A stretch of DNA of 64,000 bases, taken from the NCBI GenBank assembly GCA_964492065.1, contig CAZBHH010000002.1, positions 62,001 through 126,000 of the forward strand, in the 5' to 3' direction. The DNA comes from JADKAC01 sp964492065 (lineage in GTDB: Bacteria; Bacteroidota; Bacteroidia; Chitinophagales; BACL12). Positions 59,037 through 64,000 of this stretch are shown piece by piece. The position numbers and the translations under genes are program-made. The notes beneath the pieces were generated by a model. It was not told the origin of the DNA. It was given only the letters and a program-made list of their open reading frames with translations, and searched no databases. Positions within the stretch are counted from its first letter, which is position 1. Every line of letters starts with the position of its first letter.

Positions 59037-59471
59037 TTATAAGTTGATATTGCCCGAAGCTTCCCAGGAAAGTTTCTTTCCAAACCCCAGCGTATTATCG
59101 GTCATTTTAACCCGGATGAGCTTAATCGCCCAAATACCGCTGCGCATTGCAATTGCAAAGGGAAATTTTTTGTGGTATATCCGCGATAATTCCTTATCTG
59201 TTTCCGTATCCGGAGCAATAAAAATTCCGGCAAACTGAATACCTTGAATGTTCCCTACCTTAGTGATATCGGGAATAATCGTTCCTGCGACACGGGGATT
59301 GAGCTGCGCATTTTGAATATGCAATGTATGTATATCTGATTTGAAAACCAAAAGGTGTTTTTCGGGAAAAAACGCATAAAAACAATTTGCGCAGTGCGGT
59401 GAATTATCCCTCGCCGTACAGAGCGTCATATTTTTATTCGCCTTCAAAAACGCCGAAATTCTGTTATCCAT
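59037..59471 (-). CDS. Pyridoxamine 5'-phosphate oxidase-like flavin-binding protein
   Basis: A 144-residue protein with the PNPOx/YhbP-like split-barrel pattern: MDNRISAFLKANKNMTLCTARDNSPHCANCFYAF at the start (strand pair at the flavin site), HLLVFKSDIHTLHIQNAQLNPRVAGTII and GIQFAGIFIAPDTETDKELSRIYHKKF. It may bind FMN or F420-like cofactor, or none. I start at ATG 59471, one base after the ferredoxin stop (59473), not at the longer frame opening at 59555 that would lie across the ferredoxin gene. Third gene of the U32-ferredoxin operon. Confidence 0.78.
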   Translation of the reverse strand: MDNRISAFLKANKNMTLCTARDNSPHCANCFYAFFPEKHLLVFKSDIHTLHIQNAQLNPRVAGTIIPDITKVGNIQGIQFAGIFIAPDTETDKELSRIYHKKFPFAIAMRSGIWAIKLIRVKMTDNTLGFGKKLSWEASGNINL

Positions 59472-59472
59472 C

Positions 59473-59700
59473 TTACAGTACTTTAACGCGGATAATATGA
59501 ACAGGGCAATTTTTTGCCGCGATGGTATTGGCATCCAACTCATCTGTACCCACATTTACTGAGTAGAACTTTCCGGATTGCTTTGCGCCGACAAGCACAC
59601 TTTTTCCATCCCGGCGTGACATGCGCCACCGGCCGGGTGCCGCTTCCACACAGGCATTACACCCGATACATTTATTTCGCTGCTGCGTGATTTGTATCAT
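59473..59700 (-). CDS. Single-cluster ferredoxin
   Basis: A 75-residue protein with Cys11-x2-Cys14-x2-Cys17 (NKCIGCNACVEAAP) and the distant Cys65 (KNCPVHII), the four ligands for one [4Fe-4S] cluster. It starts ATGA, overlapping the U32 stop by 4 bases, so it is translationally coupled to that gene. A logical electron donor to the U32 enzyme or the flavoprotein that follows; this is inferred from position only. Confidence 0.88.
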   Translation of the reverse strand: MIQITQQRNKCIGCNACVEAAPGRWRMSRRDGKSVLVGAKQSGKFYSVNVGTDELDANTIAAKNCPVHIIRVKVL

Positions 59701-60926
59701 GCGTCCACGAGTTTATACAATTTATCCGAAGGTCGGATTTTTGTCGTGATTGGCAGTGAAAATACCATTCCCTTTTTAACTGTATCGACAGCGGTATCAT
59801 TCACACGCAATTCTGTTACACCGGTTTGCACGACACCTGTAGTGGGTCCGATGATGAGTATAGAATCATCTTTCGAAAGCGCATGTGCTTCCATAATAAA
59901 TTCAGCCACCTGCAAATCGCTGAAGTATTTCCTGCCTCTGCCGAGATATATCTTGTTTTTTGTCGCTTTCGAGCCGTAGGAGTCCGTCCACTCTCCCATC
60001 TCTTTTCCCAGGTAGTAACCACTCCAGAACCCGCGGTTAAACACCGTTGCCAGCCGCTCCTTCCATTTGGCAACTTTTTCAGGCGTATAGCTGCCATCTC
60101 GCAATGCATCCAATGCTTCCCGGTAGCATTTGACAGTGGTATATACATAATCCGCAGGCCGCCCTCTCCCCTCAATTTTCAAAATACCAATGCCGGTGGA
60201 AATTACCTGGTCCAGGAAATCAATGGTGCACAAGTCTTTTGCAGACATGATATATTCATTGTCCACTTCAAACTCAATGCCCTCTTCTTTATCGGTAACA
60301 ATATATGAACGCCTGCAATTTTGAATGCAGGCTCCCCGGTTGGCCGATGCATAATGCGAGTGCAGGCTCATATAGCACTTCCCGGAAACAGCCATACACA
60401 ATGCGCCGTGTCCGAATATTTCAATTTTCACCAATTCGCCCGACGGGCCGCGGACATCATGTCGCTTTATTTGTTTCACAATATCGGCCACCTGCTTTAA
60501 ACTCAGTTCACGTGCCAATACAATGGCATCGGCATAAGCGGAATAAAACTCCACGCTTTCCAAATTGCTGACATTCACCTGCGTGGACAGGTGCAGCGGA
60601 ATACCCACTTTTTTGGCATGCATCAACACCGCCTGGTCGCTTGCAATTACGGCTGTGATACTATTCTCCTTAGCGGCATCCAGGATGCGCCTCATCAATG
60701 CAATATCGTGATCGTACAACACGGTATTGAGCGTGAGATAGGTCCTGACATTGCTTTTCTTACAGGTATCACTGATGGCGCCAAGATCTTCGATAGTAAA
60801 ATTATTGGTCGAACGTGCACGCATATTCAGCTGCTCGACGCCGAAATACACCGCATCCGCCCCTGCCTGTATCGCAGCGCTTAGCGACTCAAATGCGCCT
60901 GCAGGCGCTAATAATTCCGGGCTCAT
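59697..60926 (-). CDS. Peptidase U32 family protein (TrhP/YegQ type)
   Basis: A 409-residue protein. The N-terminal TIM-barrel part starts MSPELLAPAGAFESLSAAIQAGADAVYFGV, and the U32 signature with four conserved cysteines is EIFGHGALCMAVSGKCYMSLHSHYASANRGACIQNCRR. U32 proteins of this kind (TrhP, YrrN/YrrO, RlhA) hydroxylate RNA: TrhP acts at U34 of tRNA with prephenate as donor. The ferredoxin gene attached by a 4-base overlap fits the need for an iron-sulfur cluster. I cannot tell which RNA this one acts on; the annotation as a peptidase is historical. Confidence 0.88.
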   Translation of the reverse strand: MSPELLAPAGAFESLSAAIQAGADAVYFGVEQLNMRARSTNNFTIEDLGAISDTCKKSNVRTYLTLNTVLYDHDIALMRRILDAAKENSITAVIASDQAVLMHAKKVGIPLHLSTQVNVSNLESVEFYSAYADAIVLARELSLKQVADIVKQIKRHDVRGPSGELVKIEIFGHGALCMAVSGKCYMSLHSHYASANRGACIQNCRRSYIVTDKEEGIEFEVDNEYIMSAKDLCTIDFLDQVISTGIGILKIEGRGRPADYVYTTVKCYREALDALRDGSYTPEKVAKWKERLATVFNRGFWSGYYLGKEMGEWTDSYGSKATKNKIYLGRGRKYFSDLQVAEFIMEAHALSKDDSILIIGPTTGVVQTGVTELRVNDTAVDTVKKGMVFSLPITTKIRPSDKLYKLVDA

Positions 60927-61229
60927 AATTCCAATTTTATTGAGGGTGCAAGTTAGGCCAAATCCGATGAGACAGAAAGTACTTCCGGGTGATTTATCTC
61001 ACTGTAATGCCAGACAGGCTATTTAGAATAACGGGAAAAATTCTCCCGATACTTTGCCAACACATCGGCACAACCGCTTGTTATTCATTGAATCGTATGG
61101 ATCGATTTTTTCAGCCCTTGCAAATGTATAATAGTTTTAAATGGTGCAATTACAGAAATTTACCGGGTATAAGAAACTAAAGTTGTATAAAATAAATTAA
61201 CAAGTTTTGTACAATAAATAATTATTCAA
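60927..61229. other. Divergent gap between the U32 operon and the DUF417 gene
   Basis: 303 bases without a supported gene. Toward the DUF417 gene there is AAGTTTTG (61202-61209) with TTG 16 bases upstream (61183-61185), a one-mismatch promoter candidate. No clear box was found for the U32 gene. Confidence 0.3.
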
Positions 61230-61814
61230 ATGAAACAACTACTCTACCTGCTTGCTACCAGCCAGTCAAAATTTATCAACCTGATACGCATTTCCGTATT
61301 TATTGTCATGGCCTGGATCGGCGGCCTGAAAGCATTCCAATACGAGGCAGACGGCATAGTGCCCTTCGTGGCGAACAGCCCGTTCATGTCGTTTTTCTAC
61401 AACAAGAAAGCTCCCGAATACCAGCAATACAAAAATCCGGAGGGCAAAACGGTTCAAAAGAATGTGGATTGGCACAAGGAAAACGGCACCTATGTGTTTT
61501 CGTATGGTTTAGGGACAGTGATTGTATTAATCGGCACATTGACACTGCTTGGAATCTGGTATTCCAAAATCGGCCTCATCGGCGGACTGTTGACATTCGG
61601 CATGTCGCTGGTAACCTTATCGTTTTTAATTACAACACCCGAAGTGTATGTTCCCAATCTCGGAGGAGACTTCCCGACGCCGCAATACGGTTTCCCCTTC
61701 CTTTCGGGTGCCGGCAGGCTGGTATTGAAAGATGTTATTATGCTGGCGGCAGGTTTAATTATCGCTTCGGACAGCGCAAAGCGTTTGCTTCAAAAATCCG
61801 GCAGGAGAATATAA
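61230..61814 (+). CDS. DUF417 / YkgB family membrane protein
   Basis: A 194-residue protein with four hydrophobic segments (LIRISVFIVMAWIGGLKAFQYEADGIVPFVANSPFMSF, GLGTVIVLIGTLTLLGIWYSKIGLIGGLLTFGMSLVTLSFLITTPEVYVP, and VLKDVIMLAAGLIIASD) and the DUF417 motifs GLKAFQYEADGIVP and SFLITTPE. Inner-membrane protein; the YkgB/RclC branch has been tied to reactive chlorine stress in E. coli, but the role here is not known. The gene after it is the dioxygenase at 61995. Confidence 0.85.
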   Translation: MKQLLYLLATSQSKFINLIRISVFIVMAWIGGLKAFQYEADGIVPFVANSPFMSFFYNKKAPEYQQYKNPEGKTVQKNVDWHKENGTYVFSYGLGTVIVLIGTLTLLGIWYSKIGLIGGLLTFGMSLVTLSFLITTPEVYVPNLGGDFPTPQYGFPFLSGAGRLVLKDVIMLAAGLIIASDSAKRLLQKSGRRI

Positions 61815-61994
61815 AAGTCATGACATAATCCAATTGGACAGAGCGTGGCCATATATGCAATATTTTGCTCATAGCTGTGCTGTATTTTGCGTTTTCGCAT
61901 TGTGAAACTGGTGGCCGTTGCAAGGGATAATATCTAAAGAAATGGGTATTACATTTACCAAATATTTATTCAGCGCAATACGCCCAAAACCGCA

Positions 61995-62876
61995 ATGAAC
62001 CGCAAGTCATTTATTAAAGCATTGGCTCTACTGCCGTTAACTGCAACTGCGATGAAACTGAAAGCGTTAAACAAACTCACCACAAACTTGGCAGACACGG
62101 ACATGATGCCGGTGTTATTCTTAGGCCATGGCAGCCCGATGAATGCCATTGAAGAAAATGAATTCGTCAATGGGTTCAGAACAATCGCCGGCCAGATTCC
62201 CAAACCGGCCGCAATCCTATGTATATCCGCACATTGGGAAACCCGGGGCACCTACGTCACCGCCATGGAAACGCCGAGGACGATTCACGATTTTGGCGGA
62301 TTTCCAAAAGAGCTATACGAAGTGCAGTATCCCGCTCCGGGAAGCCCTGAGCTCGCAAGGGAAACCCAGTCAATCGTATCGAACAGCGAGGTTAAGCTTG
62401 ACGACAGTTGGGGCTTGGACCACGGCGCCTGGAGCGTTATTAAACATCTCTACCCGAAGGCAGATGTACCCGTGATTCAAATGAGCCTGGATTACCGGCA
62501 GGCACCGCAAGACCACTACGCATTGGCTCAACAGTTAACCCCACTGCGCAAAAAGGGTATTCTGGTTATCGGCAGCGGCAATATGGTACACAATCTAAGA
62601 ATGGTTGAATGGGACAAGCTGAATGAAAATTTCGGCTTTGACTGGGCGCTGGAAGTGAATGCTGCAATGAAACATTATATACTCAATGGCGATCATGCTT
62701 CGCTCATCCGGTTTCGCTCTTTGGGAAAAGCGTTTGACCTTGCAATCCCGACACCGGAGCATTACCTGCCTTTATTGTACACACTCGCATTAACCAGTGA
62801 GCAGGAAGCGATACACCTGTTTAATGATAAAGCGCTTGCGGGTTCTATAACCATGACTTCTGTAAAAATCGGTTGA
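61995..62876 (+). CDS. LigB-type extradiol dioxygenase family protein (YgiD/DODA-like)
   Basis: A 293-residue protein with the class III extradiol dioxygenase fold. Metal ligands are in GHGSPMNAIEENE, SAHWETRGTYVTAMETPRTIHDFGGFPKELYEVQYPAPG and LDHGAWSVIKHLYP. Members include E. coli YgiD (4,5-DOPA dioxygenase) and plant DODA. The N-terminus (MNRKSFIKALALLPLTATAMKLKALNK) looks like a membrane anchor or export signal, which is unusual for YgiD, so it may be periplasmic. Substrate not known. A GC-rich hairpin follows at 62894-62908. Confidence 0.87.
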   Translation: MNRKSFIKALALLPLTATAMKLKALNKLTTNLADTDMMPVLFLGHGSPMNAIEENEFVNGFRTIAGQIPKPAAILCISAHWETRGTYVTAMETPRTIHDFGGFPKELYEVQYPAPGSPELARETQSIVSNSEVKLDDSWGLDHGAWSVIKHLYPKADVPVIQMSLDYRQAPQDHYALAQQLTPLRKKGILVIGSGNMVHNLRMVEWDKLNENFGFDWALEVNAAMKHYILNGDHASLIRFRSLGKAFDLAIPTPEHYLPLLYTLALTSEQEAIHLFNDKALAGSITMTSVKIG

Positions 62877-62893
62877 AATACACTGTTGACACA

Positions 62894-62908
62894 TGCCGGC
62901 GGCCGGCA
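62894..62908. other. GC-rich perfect hairpin after the dioxygenase gene
   Basis: TGCCGG-CGG-CCGGCA, 6-bp arms with a 3-base loop, 17 bases after the stop and no T-run next to it. Perhaps a Rho-dependent or weak terminator. The remainder of 62909-63061 shows nothing. Confidence 0.35.
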
Positions 62909-63061
62909 ACCATTTTAAACTTAATATTTCCTCAAGTATGCCGCGACATAACAAATGGCGCATAACCTGATGCAGCAATACTTTGAATTATATGGTGTGT
63001 TGCGGTTCTAAAAACTTGTTGATTCCGGGTCAGACAAAGTGAATTTCCGAAATCAAATGGC

Positions 63062-63589
63062 TTAAACACTGTCGTCAAAAAATATGGATTTCAACTCCAT
63101 AGCTTCGTGCGGTTTCATCCTGCCCGAAAGAATCAATCGCAACTCACGCCGGCGCAATGCCCGCTCATAGCGAAATTTCTCGTCTTCTGTTTCCGGGATC
63201 ACCTCGGGGACTTTTATAGGGTGCCCGTCGTCTGCCAGTGCGACAAAGGTGAAATAGGCTTCATTACATCGGATGCGGCTGCTGCCGATGGTAAAATTCT
63301 CTTTAAACACTTCGATATATATCTCCATCGAGGTGACGAAAGAACGGGTAATCCTGGCATTGATTGTCACCACATCGCCAATCTTAATCGGCCGGCTGAA
63401 CGATACATTGTCCACCGATACGGTAACCGATGGTTTATTCGCATGCTTACTTGCGCAAATAGCACTCGCAACGTCCATCCATTTCAACAAATTACCCCCC
63501 ATCAGATTATTCATCGTGTTGGTATCGTTAGGCATTACCAACTGAGTAACGGTAGTGGCTGAATATGCTACGGTTTTTGGTGTCATCAT
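63062..63589 (-). CDS. Acyl-CoA thioesterase, YciA/BACH-like hotdog fold
   Basis: A 175-residue hotdog enzyme with the YciA/BACH pattern: VMPNDTNTMNNLMGGNLLKWMDVASAICASKHANKPSVTVSVDNVSF (the Asn/Asp at MPNDTN and the hotdog helix), GDVVTINARITRSFVTSMEIYIEVF and a C-terminal extension RYERALRRRELRLILSGRM. It hydrolyses acyl-CoAs in the cytosol; medium/long-chain preference is typical for the family. It has a promoter box (63606-63613) next to a perfect palindrome (63615-63630), so it may be regulated by a repressor. Confidence 0.88.
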   Translation of the reverse strand: MMTPKTVAYSATTVTQLVMPNDTNTMNNLMGGNLLKWMDVASAICASKHANKPSVTVSVDNVSFSRPIKIGDVVTINARITRSFVTSMEIYIEVFKENFTIGSSRIRCNEAYFTFVALADDGHPIKVPEVIPETEDEKFRYERALRRRELRLILSGRMKPHEAMELKSIFFDDSV

Positions 63590-63605
63590 AACATAATTAT
63601 TCCTA

Positions 63606-63613
63606 CAAAGGTA
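63606..63613 (-). promoter_or_regulatory. -7 box of the YciA-like gene
   Basis: TACCTTTG on the minus strand, 16 bases before ATG 63589; perfect match to TAnnTTTG. Confidence 0.55.
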
Positions 63614-63614
63614 T

Positions 63615-63630
63615 GGTTAAATATTTAACC
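63615..63630 (-). promoter_or_regulatory. Perfect 16-bp palindrome overlapping the promoter spacer
   Basis: GGTTAAATATTTAACC is its own reverse complement and starts one base beyond the -7 box, between -7 and where the -33 element should be. This placement is typical of an operator for a dimeric repressor or activator. The binding protein is unknown. Confidence 0.5.
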
Positions 63631-63951
63631 GGCTCTTAGTTCAATATTGCAGGATAATGGCTTTCATACCGGGTTAACGGCACAACTTTCATCAATTAAA
63701 CTGGCAACTGTCGAAAGGCTCGCAAACGAGTTTGTCCCGTTGTACTGTTCACAATTATTTTTGCGGTGGAATTATATCGGGAAGTAATTCCTAAAGCGAT
63801 GCATCGGGTGCAAGAAATATGCGGCAATACTGCGGACTAAAATGCGTGGAAGCATATAGGAAAAACAGTATAAAATGCGATACATCAAATACCGCCCCAA
63901 TTATACACATGAGCCGTTTTACCGGGAATCCAAAGAAAGGAGCAATTGAAT
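63631..63951. other. Intergenic region before sucC
   Basis: About 320 bases with no gene supported and no further repeats, between the thioesterase promoter region and the sucC -7 box. Confidence 0.4.
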
Positions 63952-63959
63952 TAAATTTG
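63952..63959 (+). promoter_or_regulatory. -7 box of sucC
   Basis: TAAATTTG, a perfect -7 element ending 16 bases before the sucC ATG at 63976. Confidence 0.55.
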
Positions 63960-63975
63960 CAGCAAAACGAAAAAG

Positions 63976-64000
63976 ATGAATTTACACGAATATCAGGGAA
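63976..64000 (+). CDS. sucC: Succinyl-CoA synthetase beta subunit (first 8 codons only)
   Basis: The window's last 25 bases read ATG AAT TTA CAC GAA TAT CAG GGA, that is MNLHEYQG, matching the invariant start of SucC (MNLHEYQ.KELL). It has a perfect -7 box 16 bases upstream. The rest lies outside the window, so the call rests on eight residues and the promoter. Confidence 0.75.

Noticed and set aside
1..64000. tRNA, rRNA, transposase or phage genes
   Set aside because: I found no T-loop/anticodon patterns, conserved rRNA segments, transposase motifs or integrase motifs when reading both strands; a covariance search would be the decisive test.

Overview
The window is a chromosome segment from a member of the Bacteroidota, most likely an environmental, gliding-type lineage near Chitinophagales or Saprospirales. 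Four things in the sequence show this: secreted proteins with gliding-motility/type IX secretion (T9SS) C-terminal domains, promoters of the Bacteroidota form TTG-N17..23-TAnnTTTG, few Shine-Dalgarno sequences, and typical Bacteroidota families (START-like, GSCFA, long-form GAPDH, PepSY-like, SMUG2). It is almost entirely ordinary core and secreted-protein genes. I see no rRNA, tRNA, transposase, prophage, plasmid or CRISPR signal.

Layout. 1-5.4 kb: etfB (partial, minus), a TPR protein coupled to tilS, a secreted M43 metalloprotease, mdh and a small aspartic protease. 5.5-12.6 kb: an array of three related large secreted proteins with gliding-motility C-terminal domains, with one small secreted protein between two of them. 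12.8-18.5 kb: a SMUG2-type glycosylase, a SulP transporter and the three-gene proton-translocating transhydrogenase operon. 19-27.3 kb: a beta-barrel protein, a thioesterase with tsaD, a giant TamB-like protein and a helical-repeat protein. 27.4-28.2 kb: a tiny secreted-peptide gene with its own terminator and an orphan protein. 28.3-34.7 kb: envelope glycosyltransferases, ribBA, a PAP2 phosphatase and an LptF/G permease. 35-39.4 kb: START-like protein, GAPDH, ffh and DoxX. 39.5-49.1 kb: a secreted beta-propeller protein, a hemerythrin gene convergent with a triple-DUF2249 gene, lipoproteins, a penicillin acylase-family enzyme, a GSCFA protein and an ArsC/LMW-phosphatase-fold protein without its catalytic residues. 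49.2-56.9 kb: ppk1-ppx, purM, EamA transporter and S41 protease. 57-64 kb: tandem MliC and PepSY-like proteins, a U32-ferredoxin-flavoprotein operon, DUF417, a LigB-type dioxygenase, a hotdog thioesterase and the first codons of sucC.

How the genes fit together. The housekeeping genes cover central metabolism (mdh, gap, sucC, etfB, pnt), tRNA modification (tilS, tsaD, probably the U32 operon), polyphosphate turnover, riboflavin and purine synthesis, and envelope construction. The accessory layer is mostly exported: T9SS substrates, lipoproteins and periplasmic binders. I found no clearly new multi-gene system. The best leads are the dead-active-site ArsC-like protein (48.7 kb), the 48-residue peptide gene (27.4 kb), the triple-DUF2249 protein beside hemerythrin (42 kb), the paralog array whose two halves diverge at different rates (7.6-12.6 kb), and promoter boxes so close to start codons that several mRNAs should be nearly leaderless. 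Percent identities given here are estimates by eye.
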